Assembly: GCF_008124715.1 (NCBI RefSeq) | Contig: NZ_VNHO01000003.1 | Coordinates: 57,366-121,365, forward strand | DNA: 64,000 bases | Source: Thermosediminibacter litoriperuensis | GTDB lineage: Bacteria > Bacillota > Thermosediminibacteria > Thermosediminibacterales > Thermosediminibacteraceae | Reading direction: 5' to 3' | Made by a program: the position numbers and the translations under genes | The notes under the pieces: generated by a model | What the model saw: only the letters and a program-made list of their open reading frames with translations | Databases searched by the model: none | Told to the model about the DNA's origin: nothing | In this document: positions 54,766 through 63,852 of the stretch, piece after piece | Layout: each line of letters opens with the position of its first letter | Numbering within the stretch: position 1 is the stretch's first letter

Positions 54766-54884
54766 GGCATTCCTTAGCTGACCTGGTCATACCCTCCATC
54801 GCCGCACTTGCAGGTGAAACCACCCGAGGGAGTCGCTTTGCCCGCGGCTGGCATCGACTTTCAACCACAGACCTAAGTAATGCC
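54766..54884 (-). ncRNA. Candidate structured 5' leader RNA
   Basis: Closed by a 12-base stem (54884-54873 with 54777-54766, one mismatch). Inside are AGTCG/CGACT with GCC/GGC, a CCCTC/GAGGG stem and a GGTG-GTTT-CACC hairpin. It is GC-rich within AT-rich surroundings and ends about 36 bases before the zinc-ribbon start. It matches no riboswitch class I can recall. Alternative: a 26-codon ORF (54774-54854, starting MPAAGKATPSGG and containing CKCG) lies inside the same stretch. Structure-led control of the downstream gene is inference. Confidence 0.5.
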
Positions 54885-54934
54885 TAATGCTAATTATATA
54901 CCTGGAAAATAAAAAAAGCAAGAAAAATTTAGGA

Positions 54935-55390
54935 TTATTTTTTTTGATCGATAAAAAACCCATATTGCGGGCTGGAGCCTTCAAATAAATTCCTGTATTT
55001 TATGTAAGCTTCTTTCGCTCTATAGTATTCATCTATTTTCTGCTCAAGTTCGTCAAATATATTTCTGGCTTTTTCATTTAATTCATCGTCAAGCGCTTTC
55101 AGTTCGTTTAAATTTCTCCTTATTTCATTTACATGAAAGACAGCTTCGCTCTCTTTTAATATTAAGGCAAAATTTTCACGCCCGCGGGTTTCGCGAAGGA
55201 TTTCATCATCGATTTTCCCCGACTCATTCATCGCTTCCCGGCGCAATGATAAAAGTCCTGTAAGTTCCTCATGGTTTTTATTTTCCAAAACCCTTATCAT
55301 TTCGGTGGTGAGCTTTTTTATGTTTTCCAGCGTATCTTTCTTTTTCTTCAGAAGCTCTATCAATCTACCGTATTTAATTTCACTTTCCAT
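54935..55390 (-). CDS. FlgN-like flagellar chaperone/coiled-coil protein
   Basis: 151 residues, almost entirely helical, with long charged heptad stretches (LIELLKKKKDTLENIKKL). It follows fliS with an 11-base overlap, where many flagellar clusters carry a FliT- or FlgN-type chaperone. Sequence identity in this family is too low to separate those two by eye. Confidence 0.6.
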   Translation of the reverse strand: MESEIKYGRLIELLKKKKDTLENIKKLTTEMIRVLENKNHEELTGLLSLRREAMNESGKIDDEILRETRGRENFALILKESEAVFHVNEIRRNLNELKALDDELNEKARNIFDELEQKIDEYYRAKEAYIKYRNLFEGSSPQYGFFIDQKK

Positions 55391-55769
55391 GTTTTAACCC
55401 GCTCACTTCAATATACGCCCTCTGCCATGTTTCCTTCAGATCTTCCAACAGGGGCTCTATTTCATCAATAACCCCGCCGTCTTTTTTTATATTGGCCTCT
55501 ACCAGCCGCTGGTAAATGAAGTTGTAAAGGCTCCTTAAATTTTTGGATATATCATAATCCATTTCGAGGCTTGCATTCAGCTCCATTATTATATCTTGCG
55601 TTCTTATAAGATGATTGTTCGCTTCCGCATAATTCTTTTCTTCAATAGCTCTCTTAGCAAGCCTGGCAAATTTCAGAGCACCTTCGCAGAGCATCACTAC
55701 GAGCTTCTCCGGCGGCGCCGAAAGTATGTAGTTTTGCTGGTACTGCTGGTATGCGTTGATCACAGACAA
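55380..55769 (-). CDS. fliS: Flagellar export chaperone FliS
   Basis: 129 residues. Opens AYQQYQQNYILSAPPEKLVVML, the FliS signature, and has helix-rich LYNFIYQRLVEANIKKD. Binds the C-terminus of flagellin and prevents premature polymerisation. Downstream of fliD by ten bases, in a fliD-fliS-chaperone operon. Confidence 0.94.
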   Translation of the reverse strand: MSVINAYQQYQQNYILSAPPEKLVVMLCEGALKFARLAKRAIEEKNYAEANNHLIRTQDIIMELNASLEMDYDISKNLRSLYNFIYQRLVEANIKKDGGVIDEIEPLLEDLKETWQRAYIEVSGLKHGK

Positions 55770-55778
55770 CCCCCCTTA

Positions 55779-57671
55779 TTAGGACTGCGAACCGTATAGT
55801 CCCATCTGGCTTGCCAGCCACAGGCTCTGCTGGTTCATGGCTGATATTGCCTTCTCCATCTCGGTAAACTGGCGCCAGTAGCGGTCTTCGATCCTCTTGA
55901 GCTGTTCTTCCACACTATCGATTCTTTCGTCTATTTCCCTTATCTGCCTTGCGAGCAGGCTGTTATCGAAAATCTCAAAATCCCCGCCTCCGGCCTTATC
56001 GGTAATGCTCTTCATGCCGGACTTCAGGATGTCGTACAATTTGACCGCAATACCATTTTGATCAGAGTCTGTCTCATTCGTGTTTGTAAAAAGCCTCATA
56101 ACGGCATTTAAATCCTTTGATAGGGCCTGCCGCAGCTTGTTCTCGTCAAGGTGCAGTTTTCCCTTTTCAATGTAGGTCCCCGTGGTTATTCCGATATCGT
56201 ACAGGGAATCAATTTCAGCCGGCAAACCGCTGACGGGTGTATATAAGGTCTGCCTCATTTTGTTGACTATTGATGAAAGCAGCGGATCGGACCTCAGAAG
56301 CCCGCTTTTGGCTTTTTCCTCCCAGAGCTTTATCTCATCTTCTTTCATTTCCTTTTTCTGTGCGTCTGTCAGCGGAGGATAATCCCGGTAGCGCTCTTCC
56401 GATAGTTTCTTGTTTATGGCGTCGATGGTGTCGTTGTAGAGGTTAATGAAGTTTTTTATGCTCTCCACGACGCCGTCGATATCGGATTCGATTCTTAGAG
56501 TTGCGGTTTCGGTTTCGGGCATGGCCTGCTTTAGGGTGAACTGGATGCCGTTTAAGGTGAAGCTGTTGGATTGGTTTTCTACAGTTATCCCGTTGATTAC
56601 AATCGTTGAATTCGTACCCGTAGCAGATTCCCCTGAATCAATGTTGAAGGCACCCGGGGTGCTGCCATCGCCGAATAAATTGCCGGCTAAATTTTCTATT
56701 TTAATACTGGCGTTTGCGCCGGTATCCTTGGACTTGAACACCACTTTATCGGTCAGGGAATCGTAATAAGCCGTAACTCTGATGTTTTCACTGGAAGATA
56801 TCTTTGAAAGAATATAGCTTATGGAGTCCGTTGTTTTAAAAGTAAATGTTTCGGATTTATCACCGTTATATATAGTAAATTTAAACTCGGAGAGACTTCC
56901 GTCTCCGCCAAAAGGATCGTTTTTGAATAAGTCCCTTTGATCCGCTATGGATTGGGTCGGGTCTATCTCTGTATACGTGGCATCATCGGAAAAGCCGAGG
57001 GTTCCGAGGATATTTTCATCAGGGTGTGAGTAATTTTTTAATGTTATTGTTATGTCATGATTATAATTTGGCGCTGGGGCAAAAGTTATACTGTCCGACT
57101 TGGTACCTACTAATATTTTCCCGGAACCAAAAGCATTATCTACGGCGTTTTGAATAGCCGCTGCTAAAGAAGTAACATCATTATATGTATTCTCAGCTAT
57201 ACTGATAGTTTTTTCTACACCATCTACCACCATCTGAAATTTATTTTTTGTCGAATCTACAGTTACAGGAAATGATATACTGGTTCCCGTCAGCTCCTTC
57301 GTTATAGAATCACTGCTGGTTATCTGTGCATTCGTCGCCAGAGATTTGACGTTAACAGTATACTCCCCCGCAACAGCGGTCGAACCGGCCGTGGCGGTGA
57401 AATATACATCCGACGATGCACCGGATGATAGGGTGCCGGTAACCTTGTATTTCAAATACGTACCCTGAAGCTTCATATTAAAGACATTGTCGTAAAGCGC
57501 CTTCAGCTTGAGGTTTATATCCCTGTAATCCTGCTTCTGCCACTCCAGTATCTGCCTTTGCTGGTATAATTTGTCCACCCTCATGCGCTCAACCTTCATG
57601 AGGTCCGAAACAATCTGGTCTATGTCTATGCCCGAAGCAAGGCCGCCTATCCTTAAAGTGCTGTACGGCAT
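55779..57671 (-). CDS. fliD: Flagellar filament cap protein FliD
   Basis: 630 residues. N-terminal LRIGGLASGIDIDQIVSDLM and a C-terminal coiled coil (IDERIDSVEEQLKRIEDRYW) are typical hallmarks. It is longer than the E. coli protein because of a large variable central domain (about 230-480). Caps the growing filament and guides flagellin polymerisation. Central gene of the flagellar operon. Confidence 0.93.
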   Translation of the reverse strand: MPYSTLRIGGLASGIDIDQIVSDLMKVERMRVDKLYQQRQILEWQKQDYRDINLKLKALYDNVFNMKLQGTYLKYKVTGTLSSGASSDVYFTATAGSTAVAGEYTVNVKSLATNAQITSSDSITKELTGTSISFPVTVDSTKNKFQMVVDGVEKTISIAENTYNDVTSLAAAIQNAVDNAFGSGKILVGTKSDSITFAPAPNYNHDITITLKNYSHPDENILGTLGFSDDATYTEIDPTQSIADQRDLFKNDPFGGDGSLSEFKFTIYNGDKSETFTFKTTDSISYILSKISSSENIRVTAYYDSLTDKVVFKSKDTGANASIKIENLAGNLFGDGSTPGAFNIDSGESATGTNSTIVINGITVENQSNSFTLNGIQFTLKQAMPETETATLRIESDIDGVVESIKNFINLYNDTIDAINKKLSEERYRDYPPLTDAQKKEMKEDEIKLWEEKAKSGLLRSDPLLSSIVNKMRQTLYTPVSGLPAEIDSLYDIGITTGTYIEKGKLHLDENKLRQALSKDLNAVMRLFTNTNETDSDQNGIAVKLYDILKSGMKSITDKAGGGDFEIFDNSLLARQIREIDERIDSVEEQLKRIEDRYWRQFTEMEKAISAMNQQSLWLASQMGLYGSQS

Positions 57672-57702
57672 TTATTCGCACCCACCCTTCAACATATAAA
57701 AA

Positions 57703-58056
57703 TCAAACCCTCTTGTCTATTATAAGCCCCACCTGTTTCCATATATTCGCAATGAGGTCCAGAAACTTTTCCGGAGGAATCTCGCTTATGAGTTCATCGG
57801 TATTTTTGTCGTAAATCCTTACGATTACCCTGTTCGTCTCTTCATGGATGGAAAACTCGAACCTGGTGTTTTTTATTTCCAGGGCGAAATCCTCCAGCCT
57901 TTCGGTGAGGTATTGGAAATCCTCTTCTTCACCCGGAATATTTTCTCTGGAAACAGGCTTCTTCAGACTTTCCGCCTGAACTCTTGCCCCCGGATTTGTC
58001 CTGTGCTCGGGCCATTCCAGCTGAAAATTGAGATTTTTTGCGCCCTCTATGCGCAT
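57703..58056 (-). CDS. flaG: FlaG-family protein
   Basis: 117 residues. The conserved C-terminal part has RFEFSIHEETNRVIVRIYDK and IPPEKFLDLIANIWKQVGL, as in FlaG. Role: influences filament length in some species. First gene of the flaG-fliD-fliS operon. The 400 bases upstream contain no gene other than the degraded toxin locus. Confidence 0.9.
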   Translation of the reverse strand: MRIEGAKNLNFQLEWPEHRTNPGARVQAESLKKPVSRENIPGEEEDFQYLTERLEDFALEIKNTRFEFSIHEETNRVIVRIYDKNTDELISEIPPEKFLDLIANIWKQVGLIIDKRV

Positions 58057-58323
58057 AAAACTTCACCCTTTTATAGAAAATTGCCTATGGGCTGCTTGCA
58101 GCTTATCTTTTCGCATGCGAAGCTAGATACTTCTTTCATTTTGGTTATCGAATTTCTTTTTTACACAAGTTAAATCGAAATATCGCCTATTTTGGCAAAT
58201 ATAACTGCTCACCTTAATTTACCGCGCCATTTTTTAACATTAAATCAATTTTTCTCTTAAAAACTCAATTTATACAATCCCACTTATTGGGGGTTTACCC
58301 TAACCATGCTCCAGAAAATTTTT

Positions 58324-58348
58324 AGCCGGGAGCCTATTACCCCCGGCT
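58324..58348. other. GC-rich hairpin of unclear role
   Basis: AGCCGGG pairs with CCCGGCT over an 11-base loop, just beyond the broken toxin gene. No T-run follows on either strand, so it is not a clear terminator. The rest of 58057-58368 holds no recognisable gene. Confidence 0.4.
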
Positions 58349-58368
58349 ATCGAGTAAAAATCAACTAA

Positions 58369-58738
58369 TTAGTCCTTTTCTAATTTTAAAAATCCATTCG
58401 TAAATAATGCGGTTCCGTATTTGTTTTTTCTTTTAGTTGCTATTAAGTAACAATAATCATCATCCCTTGTTTGGAGAAACAACAACTATATTCATGAGCT
58501 TTTTGTCCCTAACGAGTGTATATACAACCCTAATTCCTATGCCCCTGTATTTTATTTTAAAAAAACCCGTTAAGTTGTTGCCGTTCCTGGTACCGAAAGG
58601 TTTTCCATATCCTCCCTCGCTTTTGGGAAGAGGATTTTGACTTACTTTTTTAATACCTGCATAAACTATTTTTTGTATGGATTTGTCCAGTTTTAAAATG
58701 TCTTTTTGAGCTTCAGGTATTAAAGAAATCTGCCACAT
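58369..58738 (-). pseudogene. ParE/RelE-family toxin, frameshifted
   Basis: Begins MWQISLIPEAQKDILKLDKS and proceeds through FFKIKYRGIGIRVVYTLVRD, the normal RelE/ParE core, then hits an early stop after VVVSPNKG. The next frame at once continues as TRDDDYCYLIATKRKNKYG to FLKLEKD before a stop at 58369. Removing one C from the CC before AAACAAGG rejoins the frames. The extra base could be a true mutation or a sequence error. The fragment of an antitoxin follows upstream. Confidence 0.65.
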
Positions 58739-58739
58739 G

Positions 58740-58827
58740 TTATTCGATCTCCACCAAATCAATGTACTGCTCTAATTCTTTTTCGTTTAGCCTTTCGCAA
58801 ATTTTAACCGCCGCGTTGGCAAAATCA
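58740..58827 (-). pseudogene. C-terminal remnant of an antitoxin
   Basis: Encodes FANAAVKICERLNEKELEQY and ends LVEIE, two bases before the toxin start. No start codon is available in frame because the sequence runs into the 3' end of the SNF2 gene. It looks like an antitoxin tail cut by rearrangement. Confidence 0.5.
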
Positions 58828-61800
58828 ATTCATCCGAAAAAGTTCCATTATTTCTTCCTTCGAAAGGAAATTTATGAAAACTTCACCCTCCGATACGATC
58901 GAACCTATGAGATCCTTCTTCTTTTTCTGAAGCTCATCGATTTTCTCTTCTATGGTGCCCCGGGTTATTAGCCTGAAAACCTGCACATTGTTTTCCTGCC
59001 CCATCCTGTACGCCCGGTCGGCGGCCTGCTCTTCCACGGCGGGATTCCACCAAGGATCGAAGTGAATCACCGTATCCGCCGATGTCAGGTTCAGCCCAAC
59101 TCCCCCCGCCTTGAGCGAAAGTAAAAACACCTGCCCCCCGCCGCTATTGAAATCATCCACTATCCTCTTTCTTTCAGAAACACCGGTACTCCCATCGAGG
59201 TACGCGTACCTTATATTCATCTTTTCCAGGCTTTTTCTAATAAGCGAGAGCATCGACGTAAATTGGGAAAATATGAGAATCCTGTGGCCCCCATCCATCA
59301 ACTCCTGCAGCAGTTCTTCCAAAAGCTCCATTTTACCGCTGGATCCCCGGTAGTTTTCGATAAACAGCCCCGGATGGCAGCATATCTGCCTTAGCCTTAA
59401 AAGGCCGGAGAATATGTGCATCCTGTTTTTTTCGAAACCTTCCCGCTCTATTCTTTCTTCTATCTCGCCCTTTATCTTCATGAGGTACGAAAGGTAGAGC
59501 TTTTTCTGCTGGGGCGTCATGTCAACCTTGAGGGTGGTCTCTATTTTCTCCGGGAGTTCCCTTAAAACATCTTTTTTAGTCCTTCTCAATATAAAAGGCG
59601 ATATGAGCTTTTTTAGCTCCTTGAGGGCGCCTTCGTCGCCGTTAAGTACCGGCTTTTGGTAAACTTCATTGAATTTTTTATAAGAATAAAGGTATCCCGG
59701 CATTATAAAGTCAAAGATGGACCATAACTCGGCGGGGGAATTTTCCATAGGGGTGCCGGTCAGGGCAAACCTTGCACGAGAACTGATTTTTTTGACAGAT
59801 TTTGCGTTGAGGGAATCGAAATTTTTTATGTGCTGGGCCTCATCCAGCACCACGCAATAAAAATAGTGTTTGGCGTAAAAGTCTACGTCATTCCTAAGCA
59901 GCGGATATGAAGTTACCACCACGTCGTACTCGTCAAGTATTTCTATCATTTTCCTTCTTTCGGCAGCCGGCCCGGATACCACCATCGTCTTAAGCTGAGG
60001 GGCAAACCTTGCTATTTCGTTTTCCCAGTTGTAAATGAGGGTTGAGGGTGCCACGACGAGGGAAGTGCGCGGTTTTACCCCTGACTCCTTTACCGAGAGT
60101 AAAAAGGCAATTGTCTGAAGCGTCTTGCCAAGGCCCATGTCGTCGGCCAGCACCCCACCGAGGCCGTTATCCGCGAGGACCTTGAGCCACTTAAATCCGG
60201 TGACCTGATACTCCCTTAATACCCCGGCGAGGCTTGCAGGAGGGGCTATCTTCTGATTTTTGGAATTTACTATTTCATCGATTACTTTTTCAAATTCCGC
60301 CATATGGTCAAAAGGAGGTAAAGCCTTTCCGCGGATCTTCCCCATAAAGCCCATAAGCCTGTATTTCGAAAGACTCACCGCGTTTTGCTTTATGTCATCT
60401 TTCGGTACATCTTCCAGAAGGTTCGCTAGGTTCTTTACCTGCTCATCCTCCAGGGAAAGGAAGGAACCGTTTTTCAACCTGAAGTATTTCTTCTTTTCCT
60501 TTATCGATCGCAATATTTCCTCCGCTGTCCTGCCGTCGATGCCTTCGAAATCCATCTTTATTTCGAGAAGGTTACCGCTCAAAGACCTTACATAAGATTT
60601 TATTTTGGGAGCTTTTGTGGAAAACAGGTGCTTTACTTCGGAAGAATAAAGCACGTCCCCCATTTCGGCAAGGCGCGGCACCACGTCCTTTATAAAAGTA
60701 TAGAGGTTATCGTCATCCAAGAGGACCAACCTGCCCTTTTCCCTCGAAAAACCGCTATCCTCCAAAAGTTTTAATGTATACCCTTCCCTTTCGTAATCCC
60801 TTACTATAAAACCTTCATCACCCGCATCGCCGAACGGATCGATCTCCCTTTCGCCGTAGACGAATTTCACATCCGCCGCAATTCCTTTTTTAAATCCGTC
60901 GATCCGGACCCTCAATTTTAGCGGCCTTTTTTCTATGGCATCCTTCAGGTCTTCCGAAAGTTCCACATATTTGCTTTTTTCCAGGCGCGGCAGTACCGAA
61001 ATCAATTTCCTTTGATTTTCTCCGGTAAACTTGAGCCCCTCATCCCTTCTTAAAAAAAGCCCCTTTATTAACGGATAGGCCGGATCGTCGGCATCAAGAA
61101 TGTAAATTTTCGAATCCTTCAAAATAACCCGGTGCTCCCCGTCTAGCAAAGTCCCCATATCTCCCCTTGCCCTTACCGCAATGCCTTCTTCGCATTTTAC
61201 CGCTGCCACGCTGAATGGTGAGCCATCCGGCTCAAAGCTCACGATCCCCACGTAAGGTGCCGTCATACGAACCATCTTATTCCCTAAAGCCCGGGCAATT
61301 TTCTTCAGATACGTAATGTTGAGATTCACGTATCTTTCGTTGAGAAGCATTTTTGACGATCCGTGCCACCTAAGGCTCCGCTCTATCTCGTAAATTTCCT
61401 TAATCACGGAAAAAACTTTGCGATCTTCGTCCGAAAATTCGTGCATCAAGGGGTGGAACTTAAAAAATTTACCGAACTCAACGGGCTGTCCCCTTTCGAT
61501 TTTTTCGATAAATTCCTTCACGTCCTTCAATATATACATGCGTTCGGTGCCGATGCGCATATGCATTCTCGAAATAAACTCGTAAACTCCATACGGGAAA
61601 AATTCGAAGCGGTATTCGACCTTCACCGCTTGCTTTTTTTCATTTGCTCTAGACAGCAATTCGCCTATAACCTCGACTTCTATGTCTCTTTTTCTAACGG
61701 GAAAGTTATTTTTTGGCTCCATTCCGCTTTTTAAAATATGGCACAACACCGCGATGATATGCTTGCACACCCCTTCGTACTTCATAAAGGCGGGGCATGT

Positions 61801-62001
61801 GCAGCTGTAATCTTCCAAAATATTCCCCCTCAAATGCAAGAAAACGTCGTAATCCTGATGCCCCCTCACAACGGCGTATAAAAGATCACGGAAAGCACTA
61901 ACGCTTTCTACGGCTCCCGCTTTGTAATATTCTATGCCCCTTTTTACGATTTCGGGCGGGGTACGCTCAAGAAGGCGATCTAGCTCACCGGTTTTCACCA
62001 T
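58825..62001 (-). CDS. SWIM/SNF2-family helicase-like ATPase
   Basis: About 1058 residues. A SWIM zinc finger near residue 65-90 (CTCPAFMKYEGVCKHI), a long middle region, then SNF2 ATPase (GVLADDMGLGKTLQTI, VVLDEAQHIKN, LTGTPMENS) and the C-terminal helicase domain (LIFSQFTSMLSLIRK, SLKAGGVGLNLTSADTVI, DRAYRMGQ). DNA translocation rather than strand unwinding is expected. The ATG at 62001 has GGGGGAATTC before it; a longer open frame to 62175 starts amid promoter sequence. Confidence 0.9.
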   Translation of the reverse strand: MVKTGELDRLLERTPPEIVKRGIEYYKAGAVESVSAFRDLLYAVVRGHQDYDVFLHLRGNILEDYSCTCPAFMKYEGVCKHIIAVLCHILKSGMEPKNNFPVRKRDIEVEVIGELLSRANEKKQAVKVEYRFEFFPYGVYEFISRMHMRIGTERMYILKDVKEFIEKIERGQPVEFGKFFKFHPLMHEFSDEDRKVFSVIKEIYEIERSLRWHGSSKMLLNERYVNLNITYLKKIARALGNKMVRMTAPYVGIVSFEPDGSPFSVAAVKCEEGIAVRARGDMGTLLDGEHRVILKDSKIYILDADDPAYPLIKGLFLRRDEGLKFTGENQRKLISVLPRLEKSKYVELSEDLKDAIEKRPLKLRVRIDGFKKGIAADVKFVYGEREIDPFGDAGDEGFIVRDYEREGYTLKLLEDSGFSREKGRLVLLDDDNLYTFIKDVVPRLAEMGDVLYSSEVKHLFSTKAPKIKSYVRSLSGNLLEIKMDFEGIDGRTAEEILRSIKEKKKYFRLKNGSFLSLEDEQVKNLANLLEDVPKDDIKQNAVSLSKYRLMGFMGKIRGKALPPFDHMAEFEKVIDEIVNSKNQKIAPPASLAGVLREYQVTGFKWLKVLADNGLGGVLADDMGLGKTLQTIAFLLSVKESGVKPRTSLVVAPSTLIYNWENEIARFAPQLKTMVVSGPAAERRKMIEILDEYDVVVTSYPLLRNDVDFYAKHYFYCVVLDEAQHIKNFDSLNAKSVKKISSRARFALTGTPMENSPAELWSIFDFIMPGYLYSYKKFNEVYQKPVLNGDEGALKELKKLISPFILRRTKKDVLRELPEKIETTLKVDMTPQQKKLYLSYLMKIKGEIEERIEREGFEKNRMHIFSGLLRLRQICCHPGLFIENYRGSSGKMELLEELLQELMDGGHRILIFSQFTSMLSLIRKSLEKMNIRYAYLDGSTGVSERKRIVDDFNSGGGQVFLLSLKAGGVGLNLTSADTVIHFDPWWNPAVEEQAADRAYRMGQENNVQVFRLITRGTIEEKIDELQKKKKDLIGSIVSEGEVFINFLSKEEIMELFRMN

Positions 62002-62046
62002 GAATTCCCCCAGATTGATCAATGTTATTCTTGCGCATTCAATTGG

Positions 62047-62075
62047 ATAATAGCAGTTTTCAGGCGTATTGTAAA
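62047..62075 (-). promoter_or_regulatory. Sigma-A-like promoter of the SNF2 gene
   Basis: Leftward TTTACA, 17 bases, TATTAT; about 45 bases before the start. Confidence 0.65.
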
Positions 62076-62117
62076 TTAATTTATATAAAGATTGATAAAA
62101 GCAACCAGAAAATTTGG

Positions 62118-62155
62118 AAAGGGGATGTATCCTAAATGGATGCATCCCCTTTTTT
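62118..62155. terminator. Strong hairpin between the toxin-antitoxin-chaperone locus and SNF2
   Basis: AAAGGGGATGTATCC pairs with GGATGCATCCCCTTT. On the plus strand it is followed by TTTTTTC, on the minus strand by a weaker T stretch. Confidence 0.7.
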
Positions 62156-62324
62156 CGCCAGAATGATACTCTCACTCAAGTCAGAAAAAGTCGTTAAACC
62201 AGCCTTTTCAGTTTGCTACGATAGATAAAATTTTATAGAGCTTTATTTACAGCATTATGTAACTTTTAGCCCTCCCGCTTTTTGAATAAGGTTTATGCTA
62301 AATATTATAAAGGAAATTATATTT

Positions 62325-62786
62325 CTACACTTCTTTTGATTGCTTCATTTCTTCTTTTAACTTTCTTAATTTATGAATATTTATCATTGGCATTCTTACA
62401 GGGGGATTAATTCCTGCAAGTGCTGTCGCAGATAAGACATATGATCTCGTAAACTGGGAAAGAGCGACAACACCATTCAATTCGAGCATTTTCTTAAAAT
62501 CTTCTTGTTTTAAGCTATTTTTATTGCCTAAAAACTTCCCTTCATAAACAATAGATATTTTAAACAAAATGCTCTTGCCTATTTTGGCAATAAAATTGGA
62601 TTTAAACTGAACTACACCATAATAAGCCTCATCATGTTCTTCTATTTTTATAACTTCATAATCAAAATCATTTTTTATATTTACTTTTTCTTTGCTATTA
62701 CTTATTTCTTTTGTTTCCAGTTCGAACTTAACAACCCTGCTTGCAATCATCTGAAAACTGGCAACTACTTTGTTTGAGTCTATCAT
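62325..62786 (-). CDS. SecB-like chaperone of a toxin-antitoxin-chaperone module
   Basis: 153 residues, the size of SecB. The C-terminal NGVVALSQFTRSYVLSATAL followed by INPPVRMPMINIHKL resembles the SecB end, where a proline-rich LLPPINF-like segment closes the fold. The start overlaps the antitoxin stop by four bases (ATGA). In Mycobacterium tuberculosis a SecB-like protein (Rv1957) protects the HigA1 antitoxin. The same gene order here makes that role likely. Weak overall similarity leaves some doubt. Confidence 0.68.
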   Translation of the reverse strand: MIDSNKVVASFQMIASRVVKFELETKEISNSKEKVNIKNDFDYEVIKIEEHDEAYYGVVQFKSNFIAKIGKSILFKISIVYEGKFLGNKNSLKQEDFKKMLELNGVVALSQFTRSYVLSATALAGINPPVRMPMINIHKLRKLKEEMKQSKEV

Positions 62787-63148
62787 GCAGCTTCACCCAC
62801 AAAGTTAAATGTAAAAATATTATCTTCAGGTGTATCCCAAACTGTAACATTTTGTTCCTTTTCCCTAAAAATGACTTTAAACTCCAGGCCTAATGCTGAT
62901 GATATTTTCCATAGTTGTTCAATAGATGGATTGTATTCTCCACTTTCCAGTTTGGAAACCATCGCTTGAGTGCACCCCAATTTTTTTGCCAAATCCTTCT
63001 GCGTTAAATTGTTTTTTGTTCTATAGTTTATTAAAGTAACTGCTATATCAACCAAAATATCATCTAATTCAAAATATTTTTTTTCTTCTTCATTAGCCAC
63101 TTCATCGATTAAGTCATAGGGATTCCCCAGCATCTTTTTATAGTCCAT
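62783..63148 (-). CDS. HigA-like XRE antitoxin
   Basis: 121 residues. HTH at about 40-95 (NNLTQKDLAKKLGCTQAMVSKL), with an N-terminal helical extension and a C-terminal tail ending in NFVGEAA. SD GGAGGGG is seven bases before the ATG at 63148. Placed between a RelE/HigB-type toxin and the SecB-like gene. The C-terminal tail may be the chaperone-dependent part, as in known modules. Confidence 0.82.
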   Translation of the reverse strand: MDYKKMLGNPYDLIDEVANEEEKKYFELDDILVDIAVTLINYRTKNNLTQKDLAKKLGCTQAMVSKLESGEYNPSIEQLWKISSALGLEFKVIFREKEQNVTVWDTPEDNIFTFNFVGEAA

Positions 63149-63191
63149 ATTCACCCCTCCATTTATCTTTTACCTTTAAAATTATTCCCCT

Positions 63192-63631
63192 TTAAATGAG
63201 TTTTAGACCTGAGTTGATGAGTTCATTTATTCTTTCTTTTGCAACTTCGATTGCTTTAGCATAACTTTTACTACTATTTTTCTTTTTATTTTCCTTTTCT
63301 TGAAAACAATTTAATAAGATTACAATTTCTCTTCGTCTATCATTAAAAAGGAGAATAATACCCTTATATTAAGTTCATCGACAAACCTCATAGAATATAT
63401 TATTCCGTTATCTTTGAGTTGTTCAAAGGATTTGTGTTGGACACACTGTCTTCTAAGCTTTTCCAAAAATGATAACATTTTCCTATACTTTCTAGCAAAA
63501 TCCCTCTTTTGTCCGCTCATTTCTAGCAGATCCTTCAACTCTTCATTAAACGAAAAATAAGTAAAAATATAACTTGAATTGAATTCTTCAGGATAAATAA
63601 TTTTACTCTTTTCCTGCTTTCTTTCTGGCAT
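63192..63631 (-). pseudogene. HigB/RelE-type toxin with frameshift in a T-run
   Basis: Starts MPERKQEKSKIIY with GGTGGAAGA before it. The core (FNEELKDLLEMSG, YSMRFVDELNIRVLFSF) is RelE-like. Near 63340 the frame leaves the protein with LMIDEEKL and stops. The minus-one frame continues NDRREIVILLNCFQEKENKK and on to INELINSGLKLI, then TAA 38 bases before the antitoxin. The run TCC-TTTTT-AAT needs one extra T to keep the frame. It could be inactivated, phase-variable or a homopolymer error. Confidence 0.7.
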
Positions 63632-63852
63632 TCTTCCACCTTCATTATATAACTTATAAGTTATATTAGTCAAGGTCAATTTTATAATCAGACTCGTCTT
63701 CAGCTGGATCACAACAATTTATGATTCTATGTTTTTCAAAACTTTCCTTCATCCGGGAACAGATTTTAAAACAAAAAAGCCGTAAGAATAATTCTCCGGC
63801 AATCCTACAAAGGTATGGGGCTTCGTGCATTATACTGTTTATTGCATAATTA

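Noticed and set aside
54766..54884. c-di-AMP (ydaO) riboswitch
   Set aside because: Only the short GTCAGCTAA end is similar; the other conserved blocks of that class are missing.
58324..58348. Terminator for the toxin gene
   Set aside because: GC-rich hairpin but no T-run on either side in the right place.
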